From Azospirillum humicireducens (lineage in GTDB: Bacteria > Pseudomonadota > Alphaproteobacteria > Azospirillales > Azospirillaceae): 64,000 bases of DNA. Within the stretch, counting starts at the first letter, position 1; every line of letters begins with the position of its first letter. This document shows, piece after piece, positions 33,456-43,457 of the stretch. A program made the position numbers and the translations under genes. Below the pieces are notes generated by a model. It was given only the letters and a program-made list of their open reading frames with translations, had not been told where the DNA came from and made no database searches. Location: positions 1,480,501 through 1,544,500 of the forward strand of contig NZ_CP015285.1 in NCBI RefSeq assembly GCF_001639105.2, given 5' to 3'.

Positions 33456-33584
33456 ACGATTACCCTCGGGAACGACGGATTTCGCAAGTGCTGGCGCCCT
33501 GGACAAACAAGGACGCCTTCCCGCGTCACCCGCCAGCGTCTCACCCGCAACGTTTCATCCGAACGTTTCCCGAGGACCTGCCCG

Positions 33585-33920
33585 ATGCCCATGGCCGCCG
33601 ACGTCGACACCATCGAACGCACCTCCATCGTCGCCTACACGCTGCTGAACGAGCTTCATGACGTCCTGGCACTGCCCAAGGCTCCCGACGACGTCACGCT
33701 GGGCATTCTGATGGGCATGGCCATGTTCCTCGACGACAAGGTCGGCCCGATGCGTGCCAAACGCCTGATGAGCGAGGCGCCGACCATCGTGCTGAAGACC
33801 GACGCCCATGTCACGACCGACCAGACCCAGCGCATCATGCCGGTCCTGCGTGCCTTCGGCGACCACCTGAAGGAATTGCGCATGAAGGCAGAGCGTCCGG
33901 TGAGCGGCACGGTCGGCTGA
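33585..33920 (+). CDS. Hypothetical protein (111 aa)
   Basis: Not recognised. Soluble and mostly helical: IERTSIVAYTLLNELHDVLALPKAPDDVTLGILMGMAMFLDDKVGPMRAKRLM, ending in a charged segment (HLKELRMKAERP). ATG 33585 is preferred (GAGGA upstream); in-frame sequence further upstream is Arg-rich and not protein-like. It is monocistronic between the transglycosylase and a small coiled-coil protein. Confidence 0.65.
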   Translation: MPMAADVDTIERTSIVAYTLLNELHDVLALPKAPDDVTLGILMGMAMFLDDKVGPMRAKRLMSEAPTIVLKTDAHVTTDQTQRIMPVLRAFGDHLKELRMKAERPVSGTVG

Positions 33921-34059
33921 CCGCCAGCCTTTCTCAAATCGAACCATCGACCGACGGACCCGGCGTCTGGAATGGCGTCGGGTTTTCGGCATCTGTGCAT
34001 TGGTCACGGATTGTCAGGCAGCTTGACCAATTGGTGAAATCGGCGGAAGCTTTCCGCCC

Positions 34060-34371
34060 ATGGATTGGTTCACCGCAATCAGCATCGTCGCCATTGCGGC
34101 CGGCGTGACCATCAGCCTTGTCGTGCTGGTGGCCGTCGGGTCGATCCGCCGCAGCCTGAACGAGGCGGCGGCCCGGCAGTCCCAACAGATCCGCAAGCTG
34201 ACGGAGACGGTGGCAAGCCTGTCCGCGCAGCATCAGGCGGCGCAGACCCGCATCCAACAACTGACCGACGCCAACCGCAAGATGTCCGACGAGTTGACGG
34301 CTCTCGGCGAGCGGCTGAGCGATGCCGACACGGTCCAGCGCGTTGCCGGCACGGCGAGGCTTCTTCATTGA
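34060..34371 (+). CDS. Membrane-anchored coiled-coil protein (103 aa)
   Basis: One N-terminal membrane helix (ISIVAIAAGVTISLVVLVAVGSI) followed by a heptad-rich coiled coil (SLNEAAARQSQQIRKLTETVASLSAQHQAAQTRIQQLTDANRKM). No family is recognised. Its stop overlaps the TTG start of the downstream methyltransferase by 3 bp, suggesting translational coupling, although the functional link is unclear. Confidence 0.65.
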   Translation: MDWFTAISIVAIAAGVTISLVVLVAVGSIRRSLNEAAARQSQQIRKLTETVASLSAQHQAAQTRIQQLTDANRKMSDELTALGERLSDADTVQRVAGTARLLH

Positions 34372-35213
34372 CCGCGACACCGCTTTCCGATTCCGCAGGC
34401 CTCGACTCCGTCCGCGAGCGCGACCGCTGGACCGCCAGTGCCGACGCCTGGGACCGCTGGGCCGACCCGATGGCCGATCTGGCCGACAAGCTGAACCGTC
34501 CGCTGCTGGACGCTGCCGGACTGGCGGAAGGCGACCGGTTGCTCGATCTTGCCTCAGGAGCGGGGGAGCCGGCGTTGAGTGCCGCGCGCCATGCCGGACC
34601 GTCTGGGCTTGTGGTCGGCAGCGATCTCGTTCCCGGCATGATGGCCGGCGCAATACGCCGTGCCCGCGGTGTCGATGGACCGGCGCCCACCTTCAGCGCA
34701 GCGGACATGACCGCCCTGCCCTTTGCGGATGCCACCTTCGATCGCGTGACATGCCGCTTCGGGATCATGTTCGTGCCGGCGGTGGAGGCTGCCCTGCGGG
34801 AAGTCCGTCGCGTGCTACGCCCCGGCGGCAAGGCCGCATTCATGGTGTGGGGGCCGCGACACGCAAATGGCCTGTTCGCCGAGATCGGCGACGTCGTGGC
34901 CGCCCATCTTGGCGAGGACGGCAGCCTGGACCCTCTGTTCCGCTTTGCCGAACCAGGACTGCTGGCCAACGCGATGCGGGCCGCCGGGTTCGATGAAACT
35001 GCGGAAACCGATCTGACCCCGGTCCGCAAGGCACCAGCGGGCCAGCCATTCTGGCGCGCGGCCCTGGACATGAGCTTCGGCCACCGGCTGGGCGGCCTGG
35101 ACGCATCACAGCGCGACGCGCTGGAGGCGGACATCGCACGGCGGTTCGACACACAGGCGGTGGACGGCATCGTGCCGGTGCCGTCGCATGCGCGCATCGT
35201 GGTGGGCTGGTAA
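34368..35213 (+). CDS. SAM-dependent methyltransferase (UbiE/COQ5-like)
   Basis: 281-residue class I methyltransferase. SAM-binding motif I is LLDLASGAGEPALSAA, followed by the acidic VVGSDLVPGMM, motif II (FSAADMTALPFADATFDRVTCRFGIMF) and motif III (REVRRVLRPGGKAAFMVWG). The substrate is not evident; a small molecule is most likely. Translation probably begins at TTG 34368, which overlaps the upstream stop (TTGA) and has GGCGAGG 7 nt upstream. A strong bidirectional terminator follows. Confidence 0.85.
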   Translation: MTATPLSDSAGLDSVRERDRWTASADAWDRWADPMADLADKLNRPLLDAAGLAEGDRLLDLASGAGEPALSAARHAGPSGLVVGSDLVPGMMAGAIRRARGVDGPAPTFSAADMTALPFADATFDRVTCRFGIMFVPAVEAALREVRRVLRPGGKAAFMVWGPRHANGLFAEIGDVVAAHLGEDGSLDPLFRFAEPGLLANAMRAAGFDETAETDLTPVRKAPAGQPFWRAALDMSFGHRLGGLDASQRDALEADIARRFDTQAVDGIVPVPSHARIVVGW

Positions 35214-35245
35214 GGCCGGCTGCGGCCGATCGTCCCCGAAAAACA

Positions 35246-35273
35246 GAAAGGCCGGGCAAACGCCCGGCCTTTC
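35246..35273. terminator. Bidirectional terminator between convergent genes
   Basis: Perfect 12-bp stem GAAAGGCCGGGC (35246-35257) / GCCCGGCCTTTC (35262-35273) with loop AAAC. A-rich upstream and T-rich downstream arms allow it to work in both directions. Confidence 0.85.
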
Positions 35274-35293
35274 CATTTCCGCACCACTTGTGC

Positions 35294-35536
35294 TCAGGCG
35301 AAGGCCTTGTACGCGATCAGGGTGAAAGTGTCGCGCACACCTGGCAGGGTTTGGACATGTTCGGTCACAAAACGGCCGATGTCGTCGTCCTGCTTCAAAT
35401 AGCACTTCATCAGCAGATCGTACTGGCCGGAGATCGAGTGGACCTCCGACACCTGTTCGATCGCTTGCACGGCCTGATCTGCGACCTCATAGGCCTTGCC
35501 GAGATCGCATTTGACCATGACGAAGATGGTCTGCAC
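35294..35536 (-). CDS. Stand-alone Lrp/AsnC effector-binding (RAM) domain protein
   Basis: 80 residues covering only the C-terminal ligand-binding fold of Lrp/AsnC regulators: TIFVMVKCDLGKAYEVADQAVQAIEQVSEVHSISGQYDLLMKCYLK, ending TLIAYKAFA. There is no DNA-binding domain. Such stand-alone proteins bind amino acids and may modulate full-length Lrp family members. It lies 4 bp downstream of the helicase gene stop, so both are probably on one transcript. Confidence 0.85.
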   Translation of the reverse strand: MQTIFVMVKCDLGKAYEVADQAVQAIEQVSEVHSISGQYDLLMKCYLKQDDDIGRFVTEHVQTLPGVRDTFTLIAYKAFA

Positions 35537-35540
35537 GGGC

Positions 35541-37112
<1,572 letters not shown>

Positions 37113-37369
37113 CCAACCTGTTTCTGTTCTGGAGTGCGCAAATCGAGCGATCATCGCCCGATGCCTGGATGAGGCCGAAGAATAGGTGGACAAGGCGCCA
37201 TGTCAATAGATCCGATGTTCCAACTCCGAAAATAGGCGCGGAAACACGCCGCGTTGGCGAAATCGCTGCCCTGCGATAGGCTGTGCGATGGCATTGCGGC
37301 GAGTCGCCGCCATTGCCGGCGCCCTGGACAAGGGTGCCAAGCCCCAAATGGAACGGTCGGGTGCATTTG

Positions 37370-37915
37370 ATGATTCTTCGTGCCCAGGAATCGGTGCTGG
37401 TGGTGGTCGACGTCCAGGAACGCCTGCTGCCGGCCATCCACGAATCCGTCAGCGTCGTCCGGCATACCGGGATGCTGCTCAAGGCAGCGGCGGCCCTGTC
37501 CGTGCCGGTGCTGGTGACGGAGCAATATCCGCGCGGCCTTGGACCGACGGTTGAGGCTGTTCGCGCCGATCTGCCGCCCGGAACCCCGGTGATCGAGAAG
37601 ATTACCTTCGGCTGCACCGGCGAGCCGGCCTTCAATGCCGCGATTCAGGAGGTGCAGCGTCCGCAGATCGTGCTGTGCGGGACGGAGGCGCATGTCTGCG
37701 TCATGCAGACGGCGCTGGGTCTGCGCCAGCAGGGCCATGAGGTCTATCTGGTCGCGGATGCGGTGTCGTCGCGCACCCCCGCCAACCACGCCGCCGCGCT
37801 GGAGAGGATGCGCGCCGCCGGCGTCACCATCGTCACCACCGAGATGGTGCTGTTCGAGTGGATGGAACGCGCAGGCACGCCGGTCTTCAAGGTCGTCAGC
37901 GCCCTGGTGAAGTGA
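37370..37915 (+). CDS. Isochorismatase-family cysteine hydrolase
   Basis: 181 residues. The catalytic triad is present: Asp14 (VVVDVQERLLP), Lys77 (VIEKITFGCT) and Cys110 (GTEAHVCVMQTALGL). The wording is that of the YcaC-like/isochorismatase-domain group, acting on an unidentified amide or ester. ATG 37370 directly precedes ILRAQESVLVVVDVQ; upstream in-frame sequence is not conserved-looking. An alpha/beta hydrolase follows 16 bp downstream, so the two form a small catabolic-looking operon. Confidence 0.87.
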   Translation: MILRAQESVLVVVDVQERLLPAIHESVSVVRHTGMLLKAAAALSVPVLVTEQYPRGLGPTVEAVRADLPPGTPVIEKITFGCTGEPAFNAAIQEVQRPQIVLCGTEAHVCVMQTALGLRQQGHEVYLVADAVSSRTPANHAAALERMRAAGVTIVTTEMVLFEWMERAGTPVFKVVSALVK

Positions 37916-37931
37916 ACGCGGGAGAACATGC

Positions 37932-38648
37932 ATGTCAGAACGTCCCGCCGGCCGCCCTGCCCTGATCCTGTTGCCCGGCATGCCGCTGGACGCCGCGCTG
38001 TGGGACCATCAGGTCCGGCATCTCGGCGAGGTGGCGGACCCGCAGGTGGTCGAACTGGCCGACTGCGACAGCATCGCGGCGATGGCCGGCAAAGTGCTGG
38101 CCCAGGCGCCGCAACGCTTCGCCGTAGCCGGCCTGTCGATGGGCGGCTATGTGGCGCTGGAGCTCCTGCGCCGAGCGCCGGAGCGGGTGGAGAGACTGGC
38201 GCTGCTCGACACCAATGCCCGTCCCGATACGGCGGAGGCGACCGCGACCCGGCGGGAGGCAGTGTCGCTCGCCCTCCAGGGCCGCTACGGACAGGTGATC
38301 CGCGCCGCCCTGCCCCGCCTGATTCACCCCGACCGCATGGCCGACGAGGCCTTCGTCCGGTCGGTGCTGGCCCAGATGGAGCGGGTGGGCGTCGACGGCT
38401 ATGCGCGCGAACAGGAGGCGATCATCGACCGTCCCGACAGCCGGCCCGGCCTCGCCGCCATCCGCTGCCCCACGCTTGTGGTCTGCGGGCGCCAGGACCT
38501 GCTGACCCCGCCCGCCCTGCACGAGGAAATGGCCGCCGCCATCCCTGGCTCCCGGTTGGTGCTGGTCGAGGAGTGCGGGCACCTGTCGGCTATGGAACAG
38601 CCGCAGGCGGTGACCGCCCTGATGCGCGACTGGCTGTTGCAGGACTGA
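37932..38648 (+). CDS. Alpha/beta hydrolase
   Basis: 238 residues. LILLPGMPLDAALWDHQ holds the oxyanion-hole region, GLSMGGYVAL the nucleophile elbow (Ser69), PTLVVCGRQDLLTPP the acid (Asp of GRQD) and ECGHLSAMEQP the catalytic His. This is the MenH/esterase-type fold; the substrate is unknown. It follows the isochorismatase-like gene with a 16-bp gap. Confidence 0.85.
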   Translation: MSERPAGRPALILLPGMPLDAALWDHQVRHLGEVADPQVVELADCDSIAAMAGKVLAQAPQRFAVAGLSMGGYVALELLRRAPERVERLALLDTNARPDTAEATATRREAVSLALQGRYGQVIRAALPRLIHPDRMADEAFVRSVLAQMERVGVDGYAREQEAIIDRPDSRPGLAAIRCPTLVVCGRQDLLTPPALHEEMAAAIPGSRLVLVEECGHLSAMEQPQAVTALMRDWLLQD

Positions 38649-38664
38649 CGTGTCGCTTCCTCCC

Positions 38665-39219
38665 TCAGCAGTCGATGGCGCCGCAGAACAGGTCGGCCCT
38701 CCGGCTGGGGAACAGGCTGAAGGTCATGTCACTGATCAGGCTGCGGAAATCGGAATCGTCCGGCCCCTGTGGCCGGTCCAGCCAGCCGGTGGCCGAGGTC
38801 AGCGCCCCACCGGAACGGCAAAACGCTCCCTGCACGACGATGGGACCGCCCGGCGGTGAGGTCGGAATCGGCCCATCCGTGCAGAGGGCGGAGTTCAGCA
38901 TGTTTTCCGCCACATTGAAGGCCAGAACCACCTTGTAGTCCCGCCGTGCCGTCTCGTTCGGCGTGGTGGTGAGGTTGGTCTTCACACCGGACACGCGGTT
39001 CTGCATATGGGGCAGAACCTTTTCAGCGAAGCGCTCCGGCGGCAGGCCGAAGGGGTCGCCATGCAAGACCACCCGCAGGTCACGGTTTCCCGCCGCGTAG
39101 GAGACCTCGCTGCGTGTATAGGCGGGGGCCGGCTCGCTTGCCACCACCCGTTCGTTGGTGCAGGCGGCGAGGAGGGACACACCCAGCACAAGGGCGGCGA
39201 GCGGTGGAAGCGTGCGCAT
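38665..39219 (-). CDS. Conserved-looking lipoprotein of unknown function
   Basis: 184 residues with a lipoprotein signal (LAALVLGVSLLAAC, lipidation Cys at about 20). The mature part includes YAAGNRDLRVVLHGDPFGLPPERFAEKVLPHM and four cysteines in the C-terminal half that may form disulfides (ALCTDG, GAFCRSG, LFCGAIDC). ATG 39219 places the signal at the N-terminus. No function can be proposed. It lies between an alpha/beta hydrolase (convergent) and parE. Confidence 0.7.
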   Translation of the reverse strand: MRTLPPLAALVLGVSLLAACTNERVVASEPAPAYTRSEVSYAAGNRDLRVVLHGDPFGLPPERFAEKVLPHMQNRVSGVKTNLTTTPNETARRDYKVVLAFNVAENMLNSALCTDGPIPTSPPGGPIVVQGAFCRSGGALTSATGWLDRPQGPDDSDFRSLISDMTFSLFPSRRADLFCGAIDC

Positions 39220-39320
39220 GATCTGGCTGTCCGTTGGGATTTGCGCCTTTGATATGGGAGCCCGCGGCCGGCATGGCGAGTGTTGGCTCCCCAACCGCGC
39301 CTGCCAGCCACCCATTGAAC

Positions 39321-41309
39321 CTAGACGTCGATATCGTCCGCCTTCACGAACTTCGCGTTGTCCTGGATGAAGCGGAAGCGAAGCTCCGCCTTCTTTCCCA
39401 TCAGTTCCTCGACGAGGGAGCGGGTGCGTTCGAACTCCGGCTTTTCCTCCGGATCGGCGGCGTTGGGCACGACCACGCGCAGGAGCGAGCGCTTGGACGG
39501 ATCCATGGTGGTGTCGCGCAGTTGCGCCGGCATCATCTCGCCCAGACCCTTGAAGCGGCTGATATCAGGCTTCTTGCCCTTGAACATCTTCGACAGCAGC
39601 TCGTCCTTATGAGCGTCGTCGCGGGCATAGACCTGCTTGTTGCCATGGCTGAGACGGTAGAGCGGCGGCAGGGCGAGATACAGGTGGCCTTCCTGGATCA
39701 GGCCCGGCATCTCGCGGTAGAAGAAGGTCATCAGCAACGACGCGATGTGTGCGCCGTCGACATCGGCGTCGGTCATGATGATGACCCGCTCGTAGCGCAG
39801 CTTGTCGGTCGAGAAGTCCTTGCCGATGCCGCAACCCAGCGCCTGCACCAGATCGTTAAGCTCCTGGTTGGCCTTCATCTTGTCGACGGACGCGCTGGCG
39901 ACGTTCAGGATCTTGCCGCGGAGCGGCAGGATGGCCTGGGTCTCGCGCTGGCGCGCCTGCTTGGCCGATCCGCCGGCCGAGTCGCCCTCGACCAGGAAAA
40001 GCTCGGTGCCCTCGGGGGAGTTGCGCGAGCAATCCGCCAGCTTGCCGGGCAGGCGCAGGCGGCGGGTGGCCGACTTGCGCGTCATCTCCTTCGACTGCTT
40101 GCGGCGCGCCCGTTCCTCGGCCTTCTCGATCAGCCGTTCCAGCAGGCCGTTGGCGCTCTGCGGGTCGCCGGACAGCCAATGGTCGAAATGATCCTTTACC
40201 GCGGTCTCGACGAGGCGCTGCGCCTCCGCCGTCACCAGCTTCTCCTTGGTTTGGCCCTGGAAATGCGGTTCGCGAATGAAGACCGACAGCAGGATGCAGG
40301 CGTCGCCCATCACGTCGTCGGCAGTGACCTGACCGGCGCGCTTGTTGTTCGTCAGCTCGCCATAGGCCTTCAGGCCGCGGGTCAGCGCGGTGCGCAGGCC
40401 GGCCTCGTGCGTGCCGCCCTGGGGGGTCGGCACGGTGTTGCAGTAGGTGTGCGAGAAGCCCTCGTCATCGTCGGGCCACGCCACCGCCCACTCCACCCGG
40501 CCCTGGCCGTTGGGGAAGTCGAGAGCACCGGCGAAGGGCGACGGGGTCAGCGTCTTGCGGTCCTTCAGCGCGGCGGTCAGGTAATCCAGCAGGCCGCCCG
40601 GGAAATGCAGGGTCTCCGAGGCCGGCGTGGTGGCATCGACCGACAGCAGCGCCGGATCGCAGCTCCACCGGATCTCCACCCCACGGAACAGATAGGCCTT
40701 CGAGCGCGCCAGCCGGTACAGCCGGTGCGGTTCGAAATGAGCGGTCTCGCCGAAAATCTCCGCATCCGCATGGAAGCGGATGGTGGTGCCTCGGCGGTTG
40801 ACGTTGCCGCGGTGCGCCAGCGGACCCTGCGGCAGGCCGCGGCTGTACTCCTGGATGTAAAGCTGCTTTTCGCGGGCGATCTCGACGGTCAGCCGGTCCG
40901 ACAGGGCGTTCACCACCGACAGGCCGACGCCATGCAAGCCGCCCGAGGTCTGATAGACCTTGTTGGAGAATTTGCCGCCGGAGTGGAGCGTGGTCATGAT
41001 GACCTCCAGCGCCGACTTTCCCGGATATTTCGGGTGGTCGTCGATGGGGATGCCGCGCCCGTTGTCGCGCACCATCACCGTGCCGTCGACGGACAGCTCA
41101 AGGTCGATGCGGCTGGCATGTCCGGCCACGGCCTCGTCCATGGCGTTGTCCAGGACCTCGGCCACCAGATGGTGCAGCGCACGGTCGTCGGTGCCGCCGA
41201 TATACATGCCCGGACGGCGCCGGACAGGCTCCAGCCCCTCCAGAACCTCGATGTCCTGGGCGGAATAGCTGTCGGCCTTGGGGGCCGTGTTCTCGAAAAG
41301 ATCGCTCAT
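39321..41309 (-). CDS. parE: DNA topoisomerase IV subunit B
   Basis: 662-residue ATPase subunit that works with ParC to decatenate chromosomes. GHKL ATPase motifs: LVAEVLDNAMDEAVAG, VRDNGRGIPID, YQTSGGLHGVGLSVVNALS; transducer lysine region, then the TOPRIM block (ELFLVEGDSAGGSAKQARQ, ILPLRGKILNV, IIMTDADVDGAHIA) and the C-terminal MMPAQLRDTTMDP. EGDSAGGSAKQ with no long insertion and the 662 length fit ParE rather than GyrB. No parC nearby. Confidence 0.95.
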   Translation of the reverse strand: MSDLFENTAPKADSYSAQDIEVLEGLEPVRRRPGMYIGGTDDRALHHLVAEVLDNAMDEAVAGHASRIDLELSVDGTVMVRDNGRGIPIDDHPKYPGKSALEVIMTTLHSGGKFSNKVYQTSGGLHGVGLSVVNALSDRLTVEIAREKQLYIQEYSRGLPQGPLAHRGNVNRRGTTIRFHADAEIFGETAHFEPHRLYRLARSKAYLFRGVEIRWSCDPALLSVDATTPASETLHFPGGLLDYLTAALKDRKTLTPSPFAGALDFPNGQGRVEWAVAWPDDDEGFSHTYCNTVPTPQGGTHEAGLRTALTRGLKAYGELTNNKRAGQVTADDVMGDACILLSVFIREPHFQGQTKEKLVTAEAQRLVETAVKDHFDHWLSGDPQSANGLLERLIEKAEERARRKQSKEMTRKSATRRLRLPGKLADCSRNSPEGTELFLVEGDSAGGSAKQARQRETQAILPLRGKILNVASASVDKMKANQELNDLVQALGCGIGKDFSTDKLRYERVIIMTDADVDGAHIASLLMTFFYREMPGLIQEGHLYLALPPLYRLSHGNKQVYARDDAHKDELLSKMFKGKKPDISRFKGLGEMMPAQLRDTTMDPSKRSLLRVVVPNAADPEEKPEFERTRSLVEELMGKKAELRFRFIQDNAKFVKADDIDV

Positions 41310-41417
41310 GGTGGGATGATAGGAATTTCGTCAGGGGTGCGCAAGCGCGTCCTGGGCCGTTTATAGTGCGGTGCCACAGGCTTTGGGGCAGGAATTTTTC
41401 GTGACGCCGGAGGAAGC

Positions 41418-41813
41418 ATGAGCGCAGCGGACGCATACGACTTCGACAATGGCCCCGCCCTGCGGGCCATCGCGATGCCGGCGGACACCAATCCGAACGG
41501 CGATATCTTCGGCGGCTGGCTGCTGGCCCAGATGGATCTGGCCGGCGGCACGGTGGCGGTGCGGCGCAGCCATGGCCGCGTCGCCACCGTCGGAATCGAG
41601 GCGATGACCTTCCACAAGCCGGTGTTCGTCGGCGACGAGGTCAGCTGCTTCGCCCGCATCGAGAAGGTCGGCCGCACTTCGTTGCGCGTCCGTATCGAGA
41701 CATGGGTGCGGCGCGAACGTTCCGGCTCCGATCCGATCAAGGTGACGGAGGGCGTGTTCACCTACGTCGCCATCGGCGAGGACCGCAAGCCACGGGAAGT
41801 GCCGCCGGAGTGA
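41418..41813 (+). CDS. Acyl-CoA thioesterase (YciA-like)
   Basis: 131-residue hotdog-fold thioesterase. Signature: RAIAMPADTNPNGDIFGGWLLAQMDLAGGTVAVRRS, where the conserved NxxGDIFGGW and acidic residue form the active site, and EAMTFHKPVFVGDEVSCFARIEKVGRTSLRV. It hydrolyses a range of acyl-CoAs in the cytoplasm. The gene is divergent from parE and convergent with the ArsC-like gene, 6 bp apart. Confidence 0.9.
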   Translation: MSAADAYDFDNGPALRAIAMPADTNPNGDIFGGWLLAQMDLAGGTVAVRRSHGRVATVGIEAMTFHKPVFVGDEVSCFARIEKVGRTSLRVRIETWVRRERSGSDPIKVTEGVFTYVAIGEDRKPREVPPE

Positions 41814-41819
41814 GTCCCG

Positions 41820-42254
41820 TCAGGCGGCCGGTGCCTTGACGAAATGCTGATGCCCGTGGTCGCACTGGCCACGGGCATGCTTGTCGTCGCAGCTCTCGCC
41901 GGATGTCAGGCCGATCCAGCCATGCAGCGTGGTGGGGTCGAAACCGGCCTCGCGGCGCTCGCCGGACTGGATCAGCGGACGGCGGATCAACTCGCGGTCG
42001 GACAGCATGGCGGACAGCGCGGCGCTGTCGTCGAGAGCATCGGGATTGACGGCCCCCGACTTCACTGCGGTGGCACGGCGGTTGAACCAAGCGTCGACAT
42101 CCTTGTCGCCGAAAAAGGCACGGAGGTCGGCGGCGGTCAATTCGGCGGTGGCAAGATCGCGTTCAACCAGCGTATGACCGGCGGCGATCAGCTGCTGCTT
42201 CTGCTTGGCGTTTGCCGGGCAACCGGCCATTCCGTAGAAAATCACTTCGGCCAT
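41820..42254 (-). CDS. Nitrogenase-associated protein, ArsC/Spx-like (NifO-type)
   Basis: 144 residues with an ArsC-like thioredoxin fold. The opening VIFYGMAGCPANAKQKQQLIAAGHTLVERDL, the FFGDKDVDAWFNRRATAVKSG segment and IRRPLIQSGERREAGFD match the nitrogenase-associated subfamily that occurs in nif regions of diazotrophs. One Cys is at the N-terminal site (Cys12). The tail (SCDDKHARGQCDHGHQHF) is Cys/His-rich and could bind metal. No other nif gene lies in this window. Function is not defined. Confidence 0.82.
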   Translation of the reverse strand: MAEVIFYGMAGCPANAKQKQQLIAAGHTLVERDLATAELTAADLRAFFGDKDVDAWFNRRATAVKSGAVNPDALDDSAALSAMLSDRELIRRPLIQSGERREAGFDPTTLHGWIGLTSGESCDDKHARGQCDHGHQHFVKAPAA

Positions 42255-42341
42255 CGGGCACTCCGCTGTTGGATGGAGGATCCTGATCCGGGAGCAATCA
42301 GGACCGATTTCGTCCAGTCTAACGGCAGTGCATCATGAAAA

Positions 42342-42372
42342 TGGGCGCGACGGAATGCCGCGCCCACATTTT
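42342..42372. terminator. Hairpin downstream of the ABC importer operon
   Basis: Perfect 8-bp stem TGGGCGCG (42342-42349) / CGCGCCCA (42359-42366) with a 9-nt loop. On the minus strand TTTTC follows; on the plus strand CATTTTTTC follows. Probably the operon terminator. Confidence 0.7.
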
Positions 42373-42404
42373 TTCTATGGGTATTCCCACCCTGCCCGCG
42401 AGGC

Positions 42405-43433
42405 TCACTTTTCCAGGCGCTTCAGGGAATCCTCGACATACTGGTTGGTATAGGTCTTGGACAGGTCGATGTTGGTCGACGCCACGGCCTGGTCGAAAGC
42501 CTTCAGCACCTTCAGCGCGGCATCGGCACCGGCCTGGGTGAAGCGGCCGTCCGGTGAATAGGTCGGCCTGGAATGCTCGAAGGCCTGGGCGTAGAGCGAC
42601 TTGTTGCCCAGGAAATACTCCTCCGGCAGCACCTTCAGCACGTCGTCGGTGCTGGCCTTGTTCAGCCACAGCATGGTGCGGACGAAGACGTCGGTCAGCG
42701 CCTGCGTGGTCTTGGGATTCTCCTTGATGAAGTCGGGCTTCATGTAGAGCACCGCGGCGGGATAGGGACCGCCATAGACGTCCATGGTGCCCTTTTCCGT
42801 CCGGGTGTCCAGCAGGACGGTGATGTCGCCGTCGGCCTGCGCCTGGCTGATCACCGGGTCGAGGTTGACGATGGCGTCGATTTCCCCGCGCTTGATCGCC
42901 GCGATGGCGCTGGGACCGCCGCCGACGCCGATGACAGAGGCATCCTCAGGTTTCATGCCCATGGAGGTGAGCACATGGTTCAGCATAAAATTGGTGGAGG
43001 AGCCGGGGGCGGTCACGCCGACCTTCTTGCCCTTCAGGTCGTTCACCGACTTGATGGTGCCGGCCTTGTTGACGGAGGCCAGCACGATGCCGGGATAGCG
43101 GCCGAGCTGGGCCACCGCCACGATGGGCTGGCTCTTGGCCTGCATCTGGATGGTGTGGTCGTAGGCGCCGGTCACCACGTCGGCCGAGCCGCCGATCAGG
43201 GCCTGAAGGCTCTTGGCACCGCCGCCGAAGTCGTTGATCTGGACGTTCAGGCCGGCATCCTTGAAGTATCCCAGCCGCTCGGCGAGCGTCAACGGCAGGT
43301 AATAGAGCAGCGGCTTACCGCCAACGGCGATCTTGATGTCGGTCTTCTCAAGATTCTGTTGGGCCGCGGCCAATCCGGCCGTTCCCAGGGTCAGGGCGAC
43401 CGCGGCGGCCGCGATCAGTGATTTGAGCGTCAT
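42405..43433 (-). CDS. ABC transporter substrate-binding protein (NrtA/SsuA/TauA type)
   Basis: 342 residues with a Sec signal (LIAAAAVALTLGTAGLAAAQQ). The mature protein has the two-lobe fold of nitrate/sulfonate/taurine-type binding proteins: YYLPLTLAERLGYFKDAGLNVQINDFGGGAKSLQALIGGSADVV, LKGKKVGVTAPGSSTNFMLNHVL and AAIKRGEIDAIVNLDPVI. The ligand is not identifiable by eye. It is the last gene of an ATPase-permease-binding protein operon; GGAGG lies before ATG 43433. Confidence 0.88.
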   Translation of the reverse strand: MTLKSLIAAAAVALTLGTAGLAAAQQNLEKTDIKIAVGGKPLLYYLPLTLAERLGYFKDAGLNVQINDFGGGAKSLQALIGGSADVVTGAYDHTIQMQAKSQPIVAVAQLGRYPGIVLASVNKAGTIKSVNDLKGKKVGVTAPGSSTNFMLNHVLTSMGMKPEDASVIGVGGGPSAIAAIKRGEIDAIVNLDPVISQAQADGDITVLLDTRTEKGTMDVYGGPYPAAVLYMKPDFIKENPKTTQALTDVFVRTMLWLNKASTDDVLKVLPEEYFLGNKSLYAQAFEHSRPTYSPDGRFTQAGADAALKVLKAFDQAVASTNIDLSKTYTNQYVEDSLKRLEK

Positions 43434-43457
43434 TTGTTTCCTCCCCCAAATTTGAAA

